A stretch of 64,000 nucleotides of DNA from Pseudomonadota bacterium (GTDB lineage: Bacteria; Desulfobacterota; Desulfovibrionia; Desulfovibrionales; Desulfovibrionaceae), in contig JAHIUW010000009.1 in NCBI GenBank assembly GCA_018816865.1, positions 1-64,000 on the forward strand, written 5' to 3'. This document shows, piece by piece, positions 17,317 through 27,518 of the stretch (positions are counted from its first letter, which is position 1; every line of letters starts with the position of its first letter). The notes below the pieces were generated by a model. That model searched no databases. It saw nothing but the letters and a program-made list of their open reading frames with translations, and was not told the origin of the DNA. The position numbers were made by a program, and so were the translations under genes.

Positions 17317-19017
17317 ATGGAGCTCACCGGGGCCCAGATCCTTTTGGAAAGTTTGAAGAAGGAAGGCGTTGATTCGATTTTCGGCTTCCCTGGCGGAGCT
17401 GTGATCGATATCTACGACGAGCTTCCCAAACATCCGGAGCTCAAGCACTATCTGGTGCGTCACGAGCAGGGGGCCATCCATGCCGCCGACGGCTACGCCC
17501 GGGCCACGGGCAAGGTCGGAGTGTGCCTGGTGACCTCGGGCCCCGGTGCCACCAATGCCGTCACGGGCATCGCCAACGCGTATCTGGACTCGATCCCCGT
17601 GGTCATTTTCACGGGGCAGGTCCCGTCCCCGCTGATCGGCAACGACGCCTTTCAGGAAGTGGACATCGTAGGTATCACCCGCCCGTGCACCAAACATAAC
17701 TATCTGGTCAAAGACATCACCAAGCTGGCGCAGACCATTGCCGAGGCCTTCTACATCGCGCGCACCGGCAGGCCCGGTCCCGTGCTTGTGGACCTGCCCA
17801 AGGACGTGCTCCAGCAGGTGACGCCGTACAGCTATCCCAAGTCCGTGACCATGCGCAGCTACAATCCCAATACCAAGCCCAACAGCAAGCAACTCAAACG
17901 TGCGCTGGACTTGATCTGCAAGGCCGACAAGCCGTTGTTCTACGTGGGCGGAGGCGTGATTTCCGCCAATGCGCACGAGGAACTGACCTGGCTGGCCCGG
18001 ACCTTGAAAGTCCCGGTCACGGCGACGCTCATGGGGTTGGGTGCGTTCCCGGGCAACGATGACCTGTGGTTGGGTATGCTGGGCATGCACGGCACCTTCG
18101 CCGCCAACCAGGCGGTGCAGGAATGCGATCTGCTCATCGCCGTGGGCGCGCGTTTTGACGACCGCGTCACCGGCAAGCTGGACACCTTTGCCCCCAACGC
18201 CACGGTCATCCATGTGGATGTGGACCCAACCTCCATCCGCAAGAATGTCTCCGTGGACGTGCCCATCGTCTCGGACTGCATGCAGGCCCTGGGCGGCATG
18301 AAGGAGTTGATGGAGAAGGGCGAGGCCGGGAAGGGCAAGTGCAAGGTGCACAAGCAGTGGCTCACGCAGATTGCCGCTTGGAAGGCTGACCATCCCCTGA
18401 CCTACAACGGCGGGGACAATCCTGAGATCATCAAGCCCCAGGCCGTGGTCGAGACCATCTATCAATTGACCAAGGGCGACGCCATCATCACCACCGAGGT
18501 GGGTCAGAACCAGATGTGGGCCGCGCAGTTCTATAATTATCACACTCCGAGGACGCTTCTGACCTCGGGTGGCTTGGGCACCATGGGCTTCGGCTTTCCC
18601 GCCGCCATTGGTGCGCAGGTGGCCTTCCCGGACAAGCTGGTCATCGACGTGGCCGGCGACGGGTCCATCCAGATGTGCATCCAGGAGATGGCCACGGCGG
18701 TCTGCTATGGCCTGCCCGTGAAGATCGTCATCCTGAACAACGGCTACCTCGGCATGGTCCGGCAGTGGCAGGAGCTGTTCTACAACAAGAACTACTGCGC
18801 CACCTGCATGGACTACGCCCCCGACTTCGTGCTGCTCGCCAAGGCCTACGGGGCCGAGGGCTTCCGCGTGACCGACCCCAAGAAGGTCAAGTCCACGCTG
18901 CAGAAGGCCTTCGCGCATCCCGGGCCGGTCATCGTGGACATTCGCGTGGCCAAGGAAGAGAACGTCTATCCCATGGTCCCGGCGGGTGCGTCCCTGTCCG
19001 AGATGTTGCTCGTTTAG
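17317..19017 (+). CDS. ilvB: Acetolactate synthase large subunit
   Basis: IlvB condenses two pyruvates to 2-acetolactate (or pyruvate with 2-oxobutyrate) using thiamine diphosphate and FAD, the first common step of valine, leucine and isoleucine synthesis. The 566-residue protein shows [15 protein letters not shown], the catalytic Glu in [22 protein letters not shown], and the ThDP motif beginning [11 protein letters not shown] and ending ILNNG. GGAGG lies seven bases upstream. It overlaps closely with the DUF465 gene and is followed by ilvN ten bases later, forming the holoenzyme pair. Confidence 0.97.
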   Translation: MELTGAQILLESLKKEGVDSIFGFPGGAVIDIYDELPKHPELKHYLVRHEQGAIHAADGYARATGKVGVCLVTSGPGATNAVTGIANAYLDSIPVVIFTGQVPSPLIGNDAFQEVDIVGITRPCTKHNYLVKDITKLAQTIAEAFYIARTGRPGPVLVDLPKDVLQQVTPYSYPKSVTMRSYNPNTKPNSKQLKRALDLICKADKPLFYVGGGVISANAHEELTWLARTLKVPVTATLMGLGAFPGNDDLWLGMLGMHGTFAANQAVQECDLLIAVGARFDDRVTGKLDTFAPNATVIHVDVDPTSIRKNVSVDVPIVSDCMQALGGMKELMEKGEAGKGKCKVHKQWLTQIAAWKADHPLTYNGGDNPEIIKPQAVVETIYQLTKGDAIITTEVGQNQMWAAQFYNYHTPRTLLTSGGLGTMGFGFPAAIGAQVAFPDKLVIDVAGDGSIQMCIQEMATAVCYGLPVKIVILNNGYLGMVRQWQELFYNKNYCATCMDYAPDFVLLAKAYGAEGFRVTDPKKVKSTLQKAFAHPGPVIVDIRVAKEENVYPMVPAGASLSEMLLV

Positions 19018-19027
19018 GAGGCCGCCG

Positions 19028-19510
19028 ATGTCGAGACACGTACTCTCTGTTCTTGTGGAAAACGAACCCGGTGTGCTTTCGCGCATCTCGGGGCTGTTTA
19101 GCGGTCGCGGCTTCAACATCGAGTCCCTGAACGTGGGGCCGACCCTGGAGCGCGATGTGTCGCTGATGACCATTGTCACCTCCGCTCCGGAGGTGATCAT
19201 CGAACAGATCATCAAGCAGCTGCGCAAGCTCGTCACGGTCATTAAGGTCGTGGACATGAACGAGCACAAGGCCGTGGAACGCGAAATGGTCCTCTTGAAG
19301 GTCAACGCGGTGGATACTACGCGGGCCGAAATTCTGCGTATTGTGGATATCTTCCGCTGCAAGGTGGTGGATGTGGCCGCAGACGAATTGACCATCGAAG
19401 CCAGCGGAAACAGGGACAAGGTCGAGGCCATCATCGACCTCCTACGACGCTTCGGAATCAAGGAAATCGCCCGGACCGGTACTGTGGCCTTGAAGAGGTC
19501 AGCACAATAG
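19028..19510 (+). CDS. ilvN: Acetolactate synthase small (regulatory) subunit
   Basis: A 160-residue regulatory subunit that activates IlvB and mediates feedback by valine. The N-terminal ACT domain is visible as SVLVENEPGVLSRISGLFSGRGFNIESL, where the conserved Asn/Gly residues bind valine in other small subunits; only the pattern is cited here (VENEPGVLSR, GFNIESL). The C-terminal domain has IEASGNRDKVEAI and RTGTVAL. AGGAGG lies upstream of the ATG at 19028. It ends before a pair of hairpins preceding ilvC. Confidence 0.95.
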   Translation: MSRHVLSVLVENEPGVLSRISGLFSGRGFNIESLNVGPTLERDVSLMTIVTSAPEVIIEQIIKQLRKLVTVIKVVDMNEHKAVEREMVLLKVNAVDTTRAEILRIVDIFRCKVVDVAADELTIEASGNRDKVEAIIDLLRRFGIKEIARTGTVALKRSAQ

Positions 19511-19521
19511 TATAATAGATT

Positions 19522-19609
19522 ACCACGCCGGGGCGATGCCCCGGCGTGGTCAATTCCCGACACCAATAAGAGGATCAGCCGCCGGGGAGCGCTCCGGGGG
19601 CTGATTTTT
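19522..19609 (+). terminator. Two hairpins between ilvN and ilvC, the second a terminator
   Basis: The first hairpin is a perfect 13-bp stem with a three-base loop (ACCACGCCGGGGC at 19522-19534, mirrored at 19538-19550) without a T tract. The second (19574-19605) pairs ATCAGCC with GGCTGAT, has a GC-rich interior and is followed by TTTTTA. Together they probably reduce transcription from ilvBN into ilvC. Confidence 0.65.
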
Positions 19610-19621
19610 ATCTGCAATTTC

Positions 19622-19635
19622 AAATGTGAACATTT
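19622..19635. promoter_or_regulatory. Operator-like palindrome before ilvC
   Basis: AAATGTGAACATTT is a perfect inverted repeat of six-base arms around GA, 20 bases upstream of the ilvC start. A DNA-binding protein or RNA structure could use it; no regulator is identified. Confidence 0.35.
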
Positions 19636-19637
19636 AA

Positions 19638-20645
<1,008 letters not shown>

Positions 20646-20854
20646 TTAGGAAGCGGCTCGTATCGGCTGCTCTGCATTCGGATGGCTTGTCCCGCGCCGG
20701 AGGGCGTCAGGCTGTATCGACTTAGCGCTGCTAAGCCTGCTGCGCCTTCCTTCTCCGGCCCGTGAACGCTCATCCTCGGTGCGACGAGCAGCGCTCCTCG
20801 ACGCTTCCTGGGAGTCCTGTGCAACAGTCGGACCTCCGAGATAAGAAAAGAATC
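20646..20854. other. Structured noncoding stretch after ilvC
   Basis: About 210 bases without a convincing gene. It contains short palindromes, for example CTTAGCGCTGCTAAG (around 20720) and CGAGCAGCGCTCCTCG (around 20785), and repeated GCGC-rich blocks. It may be an intergenic repeat; I found no second copy in this window. Confidence 0.35.
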
Positions 20855-20890
20855 AAGGCCGCGTCCCTTCGGGGGCGCGGCCTTTGTCGT
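20855..20890 (+). terminator. Terminator after ilvC
   Basis: A GC-rich stem AAGGCCGCG / CGCGGCCTT with additional CCC/GGG pairs around a TTC loop, followed by TTTGTCGTTTG. It ends the branched-chain amino acid transcript. Confidence 0.75.
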
Positions 20891-20951
20891 TTGTTGGAAA
20901 GGGGTGTGCAGAGGTCTTGTTACAATGAGTCAAAAATGAGTTTGCCCTTGC

Positions 20952-20980
20952 TGGACAATGCCAGACTTGGCTTGTATTAT
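20952..20980 (+). promoter_or_regulatory. Promoter of the quinone oxidoreductase gene
   Basis: TGGACA (20952-20957) and TATTAT (20975-20980) with a 17-base spacer, each one base from consensus. The start codon follows 37 bases after the -10 box. Confidence 0.6.
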
Positions 20981-21016
20981 TTGGGGTAATGGGGAAATCC
21001 CTTCCAGGAGTGAATC

Positions 21017-21991
21017 ATGACCAAGGCATTCGTGATCCATGAGTACGGTGGCCCCGAGGTCTTGAAGTGGCAGGATGTGGAGGTGGGCGATCCCGGACCG
21101 GGAGAGGTGCGCCTGCGGCACAAGGCCGTGGGTCTGAACTTCATCGACGTCTATCATCGCACGGGGTTGTATCCCCTGCCCGCGTTGCCCGCCGTGCCGG
21201 GCATGGAGGGCGCGGGGGTGGTGGAGGCCGTGGGCGAGGATGTTACGGAATTCAGGGCCGGAGACCGAGTGGCCTATGCCCATCCTCCCGGGGCCTACAG
21301 CGAGGTGCGCCTGATCCCGGCGGCCAAGCTGGTTGCCTTGCCCGGGGCGCTGTCCTTCGAGCAGGGCGCGGCCATGATGCTCAAGGGCATGACCGCTCGC
21401 TATCTGCTCTACGGCTGCTACAACGCGCTTCCGGGCGACGTGGTGCTGATCCACGCCGGGGCCGGGGGAGTGGGACAGATCCTGGTGCAGTGGGCCAAGG
21501 CCAAGGGGGTGACAGTCATCGCCACAGCGGGTTCGGTCGAAAAGGCCGCCCTGGTCACCGGGCTTGGGGCGGAGCATGTGATCAACTACCAGAGCGAGGA
21601 TTTCGTGGCCCGCGTCAAGGACATCACCCACGGCAGGGGTGTGCATGTGGTCTACGACGGGGTGGGGCAGGCGACGTTCCTCAAGTCACTGGACTGCCTG
21701 CGTCCCTTGGGCACCATGGTCTCCTTCGGCAATGCCTCGGGCCCGGTGGAGCCGTTCAATATCGGGCTGTTGGCCGCCAAGGGCTCCCTGTTTCTTACGC
21801 GACCCTCGCTGATGACCTACACTGCCACGCGTGAAGGGCTGCTGGCCCATGCCCGCGATCTGTTCGAGGTCGTGGCGCGCGGCGTGGTGAAGATCGCCGA
21901 GGGCCGGACCCGGCCCCTGGTCGAGGCTCCGCAGGCGCAGCAGGAGATGGAGGGCCGCAGGACCATTGGGTCCACGATCCTGATCCCCTGA
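21017..21991 (+). CDS. NADPH:quinone oxidoreductase (zinc-independent MDR family)
   Basis: A 324-residue medium-chain reductase like E. coli QorA. It begins IHEYGGPEVLKWQDVEV, has the family stretch LNFIDVYHRTGLYPLPALP, and the NADPH-binding Rossmann motif HAGAGGVGQILVQWAK; the zinc ligands of alcohol dehydrogenases are absent. Such enzymes reduce quinones or enals one electron or two at a time; the substrate here is not known. AGGAG lies seven bases before the ATG. It stands alone between two terminators. Confidence 0.9.
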   Translation: MTKAFVIHEYGGPEVLKWQDVEVGDPGPGEVRLRHKAVGLNFIDVYHRTGLYPLPALPAVPGMEGAGVVEAVGEDVTEFRAGDRVAYAHPPGAYSEVRLIPAAKLVALPGALSFEQGAAMMLKGMTARYLLYGCYNALPGDVVLIHAGAGGVGQILVQWAKAKGVTVIATAGSVEKAALVTGLGAEHVINYQSEDFVARVKDITHGRGVHVVYDGVGQATFLKSLDCLRPLGTMVSFGNASGPVEPFNIGLLAAKGSLFLTRPSLMTYTATREGLLAHARDLFEVVARGVVKIAEGRTRPLVEAPQAQQEMEGRRTIGSTILIP

Positions 21992-22016
21992 TGGGTCTTC
22001 GTTTCTGGCCTACGAA

Positions 22017-22048
22017 AAAGCCGCCGGGGCAACCCCGACGGCTTTGTT
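22017..22048. terminator. Bidirectional terminator between qor and cstA
   Basis: Stem AAAGCCGCCGGGG / CCCCGACGGCTTT with a CAA loop (one mismatch) between convergent genes; T-rich ends on both strands. Confidence 0.75.
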
Positions 22049-22071
22049 ATGTCTTGTTGCCCTTGCGGGTT

Positions 22072-23811
22072 CTAGGTTTGGCTGGACAGGGGCTCCTTCC
22101 CGTTGGCAGCGAGTTGCTTGAGGACGATCAGGGACTCGATGATCATCCAGATCTCCAGCAGGAATACCGCCAGGCCGATGCCGAACAGCATCCAGTTGCC
22201 CTTGGCGTAGAACGTCCCCAGGTTGATGGACATGGCCCAGCCCGTCATGATGACCATGAAGACCAGGGGGATGGCGGTGTATACGGTGGGCATCTTTTTG
22301 CGGGCCAGATACACGGTGATCACCAAGAGGGCCATGGCGGCCATCAGCTGGTTCACGGTACCGAACAGGGGCCACAGGGCCAGGGCACCCTTCTTGACCT
22401 CGGCGATGCCCAGGCCGTTGTGGAAGCAGACCAGGGCGGCGGTGCCCACGGCCACCAGGGTCGCGCCGTGGCGCGTGGCCAGGGGCTTCACGTTGTAGGC
22501 TTCGGCCAGTTCAGCAACCACGTAGCGCTGGATGCGGGTGGCGCTGTCCAGGGTGGTGGCCGCGAAGCTGACCAGGAAGACGCCCATGATGGTCATGGCG
22601 ATCTCCACGGGGATGCCGTAGCTTTCGATCATGTTGGCGGAGCCTACCACGAAGGCCTTGAGCTTCGCGCCCAGGCCGGCGGCGGAGGACCAGGAAGCAT
22701 AGTGGGTGGTGAAGGCGTCCGTACCGGTCAAGATGGCGCCGTCAGCACCGCTGGACATGCCCATGCCGATGCCCGCACCCACGGCCACGATGACCAAGGT
22801 GGACAGGGCGGCCTCGGTGAGCATGGAGCCGTAACCGATGAATTGGCAGTCGCGTTCATTTTCGCACTGCTTGGCGCTGGTGCCGGAGCTGACCAGGGAA
22901 TGGAAGCCCGAGATGGCGCCGCAGGCGATGACCACGAACAGGAACGGCCAGATGGACGGCGCTCCTTCGGGGCTCGGGTTGTAGGCCGGGGCCACGAAGA
23001 CCGGGTGAGCCACCAGGGCACCGATGGTCAGCAGTCCCATGGCCACCAACAGCTGGTGGCCGTTGATGTAGTCGCGCGGCTGCAACAGGGTCTGCACCGG
23101 CAGGATGGAAGCGATGTAGCTGTAAATGAGCATGATCAGCACCCAGAGCACGATGCCGTTCAGGCCGAACAGTTCAGGCATCTTCAGCGGGACGTAGGCA
23201 CCCCAGATCACGGTGAGGTACATCGCGATCACGGCGATGATGCCCCAGGTCACGTGGCTGGCGCCCTTCTTGTACACTGCGTAACCCAGGTAGATGGCGA
23301 GGGGGATTTCCAGCCAGACCGGGATGACCGCGGACGGGTACATGTTGAACAGGATGCCGATGATCAGCGCAAAGACCGCGATGACGATCAGCAGTTCGAA
23401 GAAGATGATCAGCAGGAACAGGGTGCGTACCCGCGAGCTGATCAGGCTGGAGGCCACGTCGCCCACGGAGCGGCCTTTGTTGCGCATGGAGACCACCAGC
23501 GAGCCGAAGTCATGGACTGCGCCCATGAAGATGGAGCCCAGAAAGACCCAGAGTACGGCGGGGACCCAGCCCCAGATGATGGCGATGGCTGGTCCGACGA
23601 TGGGTCCCAGCCCCGCGATGGAGGTGAAGTGGTGGCCGAACAGGACTTCCTTCTTGGTCGGAACGTAGTCCTTGTCGTCCCGAAGCGTGCAGCTGGGGCA
23701 TTCCAGCGCTTCGTCGGTTTGAAAGATCTTTTTGGAGAGGAATTTGCCGTACGTATGGTAGGCCACGATGTAGCCGACGAAGCACAGCAGGGCAATGACG
23801 AGTGAGTTCAT
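22072..23811 (-). CDS. cstA: CstA family carbon starvation/pyruvate transporter
   Basis: A 579-residue inner-membrane transporter with about 16 hydrophobic segments. Family blocks are GHHFTSIAGLGPIVGPAIA near residue 59, VHDFGSLVVSMRNKGRSVG near 99, and SGFHSLVSSGTSAKQ near 315. Characterised members carry pyruvate or peptides into the cell. The short form (below 600 residues) resembles those of other sulfate reducers. GGGAGG lies five to six bases before the ATG. It is a single-gene unit with a long upstream noncoding region. In this organism uptake of pyruvate as an electron donor is plausible but inferred. Confidence 0.92.
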   Translation of the reverse strand: MNSLVIALLCFVGYIVAYHTYGKFLSKKIFQTDEALECPSCTLRDDKDYVPTKKEVLFGHHFTSIAGLGPIVGPAIAIIWGWVPAVLWVFLGSIFMGAVHDFGSLVVSMRNKGRSVGDVASSLISSRVRTLFLLIIFFELLIVIAVFALIIGILFNMYPSAVIPVWLEIPLAIYLGYAVYKKGASHVTWGIIAVIAMYLTVIWGAYVPLKMPELFGLNGIVLWVLIMLIYSYIASILPVQTLLQPRDYINGHQLLVAMGLLTIGALVAHPVFVAPAYNPSPEGAPSIWPFLFVVIACGAISGFHSLVSSGTSAKQCENERDCQFIGYGSMLTEAALSTLVIVAVGAGIGMGMSSGADGAILTGTDAFTTHYASWSSAAGLGAKLKAFVVGSANMIESYGIPVEIAMTIMGVFLVSFAATTLDSATRIQRYVVAELAEAYNVKPLATRHGATLVAVGTAALVCFHNGLGIAEVKKGALALWPLFGTVNQLMAAMALLVITVYLARKKMPTVYTAIPLVFMVIMTGWAMSINLGTFYAKGNWMLFGIGLAVFLLEIWMIIESLIVLKQLAANGKEPLSSQT

Positions 23812-24501
23812 GCTACCTCCCAGGAAAGGAATGTTGGGAAACGGACCAATCTATCAGCAAACGGCTAGGCCCCGGTGGCGTTGCCGAATGAGATTGTCTT
23901 GCGCTGTGAACCGTCTTGTGGTCGCCGTCTGTTAAGGGCGGGCACAAGGTCAGTGGGGAGCGGCTGCCGTTTCTGTCATTCCTGCGGGAGAGTCTGATTT
24001 CGTGTGGGTGGTTCAATTACGAAGGCATGCTCCATCTCTGATTGTGATTTCTAGGGCAATGTTTTCCAAGAGTCAAATTAAAGCCCCCTGATTTTGATGA
24101 TTATCTTGTAAATTCTGAGTAACATCGTCGATTCTGCCAGCAATGATTCCTGTTGCCGATGAAGCCCTGGAGAATGTCCCTTGGAACGAGCAAGATTAGA
24201 CTCCTGCGCTTCTCGCAACATCATCCCTGTATTTTGTCTGAGGGGATGGCGTTGGACCTGGGCTCCGCCTTTAGGGGATGGGCGCATGAAATTCAGAATT
24301 TAGGCTGTTCGTCGTTGCTGGTCGATCTCGGTTTTAACTGCTGTTCAAGGGCCTTGACTCTCCATGGGGTTGCCATGAATTGCTTGCGGAAATCGTTAAT
24401 TCGGTGCATGAAAAGACGATTTTTCGAGCATGCCCCGTCGCGATTTTGTGGATCACGAAGAAACGGGCGATTCAGGCACCATTCATTGCTGAGGAGACAA
24501 C
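23812..24501. other. 690-base region without a supported gene
   Basis: It lies between the divergent cstA and amino acid transporter genes and should contain both promoters. It is AT-richer than its surroundings around 24050-24130. I see no open frame with coding character. A 20-codon frame (24430-24492) ends just before the ribosome site of the next gene but lacks its own ribosome site. No convincing promoter could be picked. Confidence 0.4.
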
Positions 24502-25248
24502 ATGAAACGCTTTGTGACGATGCTCTGTGCGTTGGCCATGACCGTGGCCTTGTGCGTCCCCGTGACGGCCAAGACCTTGGTCGTGGGAACCGACACCAAC
24601 TTTCCGCCCTTCGAGTTCAAAGATCCCGACAGTGGCAAGCACACTGGGTTCGATGTGGAACTCTGGGCCGCCCTGGCCAAGGAAATCGGCGTGGAGTATG
24701 ACCTTCAGCCCATGGACTTCAACGGAATCATCCCCGGTCTGCAGTCCGCCCAGGTGGATGTGGGTATCGCGGGCATCACCATCAAGCCCGAGCGCGCCAA
24801 GGTCGTTGATTTCTCCGACAGCTACTACAACGCCGGTCTGCTGATCCTCGTCAAGTCTGACAACCAGGACATCACCAGCGTCGAGACCCTGAAGGGCAAG
24901 CTCGTTGCCACCAAGCTGGGCACCACTTCCGAGGACTTCGTGAAGAAAGAGGCCCATGCCAAGGATGTGAAGCTGTTCCCCAACAATGATGCGATGTTTA
25001 TGGAATTGATGGCTGGCGGCGCCGACGCCGTGGTTTTCGATTCCCCGGTCATCGCCGACTTCATGCGCAAGGCTGGCAAGGGCCAGGTCAAGGTCGTCGG
25101 CCCCCTGTACATGGGCCAGTCCTATGGCATCGCCTTCCCCAAGGGCAGCGAGCTGGTTGCCAAGGTCAATGCTGCCCTGGCCAAGTCCAAGGCCGATGGC
25201 AGCTACCGCGAGCTGTACATGAAGTGGTTTGGCACCGAGCCCAAGTAG
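24502..25248 (+). CDS. Amino acid ABC transporter, periplasmic binding protein (GlnH-like)
   Basis: A 248-residue periplasmic protein with a Sec signal peptide (MKRFVTML...PVTAKT) and the family 3 solute-binding domain: VVGTDTNFPPFEF at the mature start, GFDVELWAALAKE, the AGITIKPERAKVVDFSDSYYN stretch and KLGTTSEDF. The pattern is closest to glutamine-binding proteins, but the true substrate cannot be read from sequence. GAGGAGA precedes the ATG. It is the first of three genes for a complete importer. Confidence 0.92.
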   Translation: MKRFVTMLCALAMTVALCVPVTAKTLVVGTDTNFPPFEFKDPDSGKHTGFDVELWAALAKEIGVEYDLQPMDFNGIIPGLQSAQVDVGIAGITIKPERAKVVDFSDSYYNAGLLILVKSDNQDITSVETLKGKLVATKLGTTSEDFVKKEAHAKDVKLFPNNDAMFMELMAGGADAVVFDSPVIADFMRKAGKGQVKVVGPLYMGQSYGIAFPKGSELVAKVNAALAKSKADGSYRELYMKWFGTEPK

Positions 25249-25276
25249 GTTTGTTGTCTCCCACAGACGTCTTCAT

Positions 25277-25300
25277 CAGGGGCGGCACCAGCCGCCCCTG
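25277..25300 (+). other. Intercistronic hairpin in the amino acid transporter operon
   Basis: Perfect ten-bp stem CAGGGGCGGC / GCCGCCCCTG with an ACCA loop and no T tract, between binding-protein and permease genes. Such hairpins often protect the upstream mRNA so that the binding protein is made in excess. Confidence 0.6.
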
Positions 25301-25323
25301 CTCATTATAACTGAAGGTATTCA

Positions 25324-25995
25324 ATGGCGTTCCAATTTGAACCAAGTGTGATCATCGAAACCTTGCCGATGCTGGGTCGTGGGCTGGTGTGGACCTTAAA
25401 GATCGCCACCGGCGGATTGGGTCTGGGGTTTGCGCTCGGGGCCGTGGCCGGAATGATGAAGCTGTCGCGCAGTTGGATTGTGCGCAAGCTTGCAGGGACC
25501 TATGTGGAGATCGTTCGCGGCACCCCCATGCTGGTCCAGGCCATGTTCCTCTATTTTGGCGTTCCCATGGCCCTGGGGCTGCGCATTTCCCCTCTGGTGG
25601 CGGGCATCCTGATCATCGCGGTCAACTCCGGCGCCTACATCGCCGAGATCGTCCGTGGTGCCGTGCAGTCCATCAACGTCGGCCAGATGGAGGCTGGACG
25701 TTCCATCGGCCTGACCCATGGCCAGACCATGGGCTACATCATCTGGCCCCAGGCCTTTCGGCGCATGATCCCGCCCCTGGGCAACCAGTTCATCATCAGC
25801 TTGAAGGACACCTCGTTGTTGATGGTCATCGGCGTGGGTGAGCTGTTGCGCACCGGCCAGGAGATCGTGGCCGTGAATTTCAGGGCCTTCGAGGTCTACT
25901 TCACTGTGGGGCTGGTGTATCTGTCCATGACCATGACCATCGCCTTTGTCCTGCGAAGGCTGGAAAATTATCTGGCCACCCGGACGACACGCTAG
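25324..25995 (+). CDS. Amino acid ABC transporter, permease (GlnP-like)
   Basis: A 223-residue inner-membrane permease of the HisMQ type with about five membrane helices. Family markers are [20 protein letters not shown] near residue 60, [17 protein letters not shown], and the ATPase-coupling EAA loop ([17 protein letters not shown]...). It forms the membrane channel with the neighbouring ATPase. The start is close to an AAGGT site. The spacing to the ATPase gene is ten bases. Confidence 0.93.
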   Translation: MAFQFEPSVIIETLPMLGRGLVWTLKIATGGLGLGFALGAVAGMMKLSRSWIVRKLAGTYVEIVRGTPMLVQAMFLYFGVPMALGLRISPLVAGILIIAVNSGAYIAEIVRGAVQSINVGQMEAGRSIGLTHGQTMGYIIWPQAFRRMIPPLGNQFIISLKDTSLLMVIGVGELLRTGQEIVAVNFRAFEVYFTVGLVYLSMTMTIAFVLRRLENYLATRTTR

Positions 25996-26005
25996 GAGGA
26001 TCGCC

Positions 26006-26737
26006 ATGATCACTATTGAGAAACTGCACAAGAGCTTTGGGGCCCTGAAGGTCTTGAAGGGCATCGACCTGCACGTCAGCACAGGCGAGGTCGTCTGCAT
26101 CATCGGGCCTTCCGGCTCGGGCAAGTCCACTGTCTTGCGCTGCATCAATCGCCTGGAGGAACCGACCTCGGGGCGTGTCGTTGTGGACGGGCATGACATC
26201 ACCGATCCCGCAACAAACATCAACCTCGTGCGTACCGAGGCCGGGATGGTCTTTCAGCAGTTCAATCTGTTTCCGCACATGAGTGTCCTGGACAACGTGA
26301 CCCTGGGGCCCATCAAGGTCAGGAAGGTGCCCAGATCAGAGGCTGAGGAGCAGGGGCGCAAGCTGCTCGCCAAGGTCGGCCTGGCCGACAAGGCCTCCAA
26401 TTTTCCGGAACAGTTGTCCGGTGGGCAGAAGCAGCGGGTGGCCATCGCCCGGGCCCTGGCACTGAACCCCAAGGTCATCCTGTTTGACGAACCCACCAGC
26501 GCCCTGGACCCCGAATTGGTGGGTGAGGTCCTGGAAGTCATGAAGAAACTGGCGCGCGAGGGCATGACCATGGTTGTGGTGACCCACGAGATGGGCTTCG
26601 CCAAGGAGGTCGCCGACCGGGTGATCTTCGTTGACCAGGGCGTGATCCAGGAAGAAGCTGCCCCGCATGAGTTTTTCGCCAATCCCAAGAATCCTCGCCT
26701 GCGGGATTTCCTGAGCAAGGTCTTTTCCCACAACTAG
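26006..26737 (+). CDS. Amino acid ABC transporter, ATP-binding protein (GlnQ-like)
   Basis: A 243-residue ATPase powering the importer. Walker [10 protein letters not shown] near residue 34, Q-loop [10 protein letters not shown], signature [15 protein letters not shown], Walker [14 protein letters not shown] and H-loop VVTHEMGFA are all intact. ATG at 26006 follows TAGGAGGA. Ends just before a strong terminator. Confidence 0.95.
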   Translation: MITIEKLHKSFGALKVLKGIDLHVSTGEVVCIIGPSGSGKSTVLRCINRLEEPTSGRVVVDGHDITDPATNINLVRTEAGMVFQQFNLFPHMSVLDNVTLGPIKVRKVPRSEAEEQGRKLLAKVGLADKASNFPEQLSGGQKQRVAIARALALNPKVILFDEPTSALDPELVGEVLEVMKKLAREGMTMVVVTHEMGFAKEVADRVIFVDQGVIQEEAAPHEFFANPKNPRLRDFLSKVFSHN

Positions 26738-26766
26738 GAGCTCGATCCCTTGCCGTGGGTAGCTGA

Positions 26767-26804
26767 AAAAGTGCCCGGCCGCCAACTGGCTGCCGGGCAC
26801 TTTT
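26767..26804 (+). terminator. Terminator of the GlnHPQ-type operon
   Basis: A long stem AAAAGTGCCCGGC / GCCGGGCACTTTT with an inner GCCA/TGGC pairing. T tail on both strands. Confidence 0.85.
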
Positions 26805-26919
26805 GGGTCTCCTGCCGGAGCGGGGGTCTGGTCTGAGGTCCGGTTTCGTTGTCTCTGGAGAGGTGCCAGGATCCCCGGACTTGGGCTGGCTGTCCCCGCA
26901 ATCAGGTGTCAGGACTCTG

Positions 26920-27024
26920 ATGGAAGCGGTGCAGCCCGGAGACGAAGGTCGTCCGTGGTTCAAGCCCGGGAAGAACATGGGCGTAACCGTGATCCAGGAT
27001 CTCCAAGGGAGGGTCTTTCCCTGA
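26920..27024 (+). CDS. Possible 34-residue small protein
   Basis: A short frame (MEAVQPGDEGRPWFKPG...) with an AGGA site five bases before the ATG and the high third-position GC typical of real genes here. It has no signal or membrane segment. It may be a small protein or the remnant of a longer gene, as the frame is open further upstream without a better start. No function proposed. Confidence 0.25.
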   Translation: MEAVQPGDEGRPWFKPGKNMGVTVIQDLQGRVFP

Positions 27025-27181
27025 TCGAAACCCTAAAGAAACCGCGCAACTCACCGATAAGATCTACTGAACAGGCTTGGTGGACGATTCGACTTGCAGG
27101 TCGGCGGTTTGGTTGCGTTTTGCCAAAGGCCATGGCATTTTGGAATGGACACAACACTCATTGCAAGCGAGCACTGCGATT

Positions 27182-27430
27182 ATGAATGTTCGAAATGACA
27201 GCGTCAATGCCCACTCGGTCGTGACCAACAGTGGTGAGAGAATGACCAAGTCCATCCTGCGCGACAAGGTGGTCAACAGCTCCGATCTGACCGTTGCCGA
27301 CTCCACCGCCGCAGGCTACATGTGGTCTCGCGATGTGGGAGGGCAGTACCCCAGCATCCTTGATCTGCCCCGGCGCACCGCTGTGGCCACCGAGCAGTTG
27401 CTGGGCCTCATCAGGAGCCTTCAGATCTAG
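27182..27430 (+). CDS. Hypothetical small protein
   Basis: An 82-residue frame (MNVRNDSVNAHSVVTNSG...). It has no clear ribosome site; ATG at 27242 with GAGAG upstream is an alternative giving 62 residues. No known motif. The composition, with many Ser, Thr, Asn, Val and a PSILDLPRRTAVATEQLLGLI tail, is protein-like. It precedes the aminopeptidase gene by 88 bases. The 26805-27181 stretch upstream otherwise holds only the possible 34-residue frame. Confidence 0.45.
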   Translation: MNVRNDSVNAHSVVTNSGERMTKSILRDKVVNSSDLTVADSTAAGYMWSRDVGGQYPSILDLPRRTAVATEQLLGLIRSLQI

Positions 27431-27518
27431 CCGCTGTCCGGCCTCGCCTGTCCGGAGATTTCTTCCAACCATCCCCGCGCGCGTGTAATTTCCGCACGTC
27501 CGGTTACAGGAACCCCAC

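Noticed and set aside
17281-19623. 780-residue open frame opposite ilvB and ilvN
   Set aside because: It is the complement of well-supported genes, with His/Gly/Arg-rich composition typical of a GC-rich antisense frame.
21991-23805. 604-residue open frame opposite cstA
   Set aside because: Composition is rich in Gly, His, Asp and Gln and it mirrors cstA on the other strand; not a real protein.
24430-24492. 20-codon leader peptide before the GlnH-like gene
   Set aside because: It has no ribosome site and no run of a regulatory amino acid, and no terminator follows.
24340-24500. Sigma-54-type promoter before the GlnH-like gene
   Set aside because: The closest GG/GC spacing does not match the -24/-12 consensus.
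26940-26980. GGTTCAAGCCCGG resembling a tRNA T-arm
   Set aside because: Neither the flanking stem nor the acceptor and anticodon arms can be formed.
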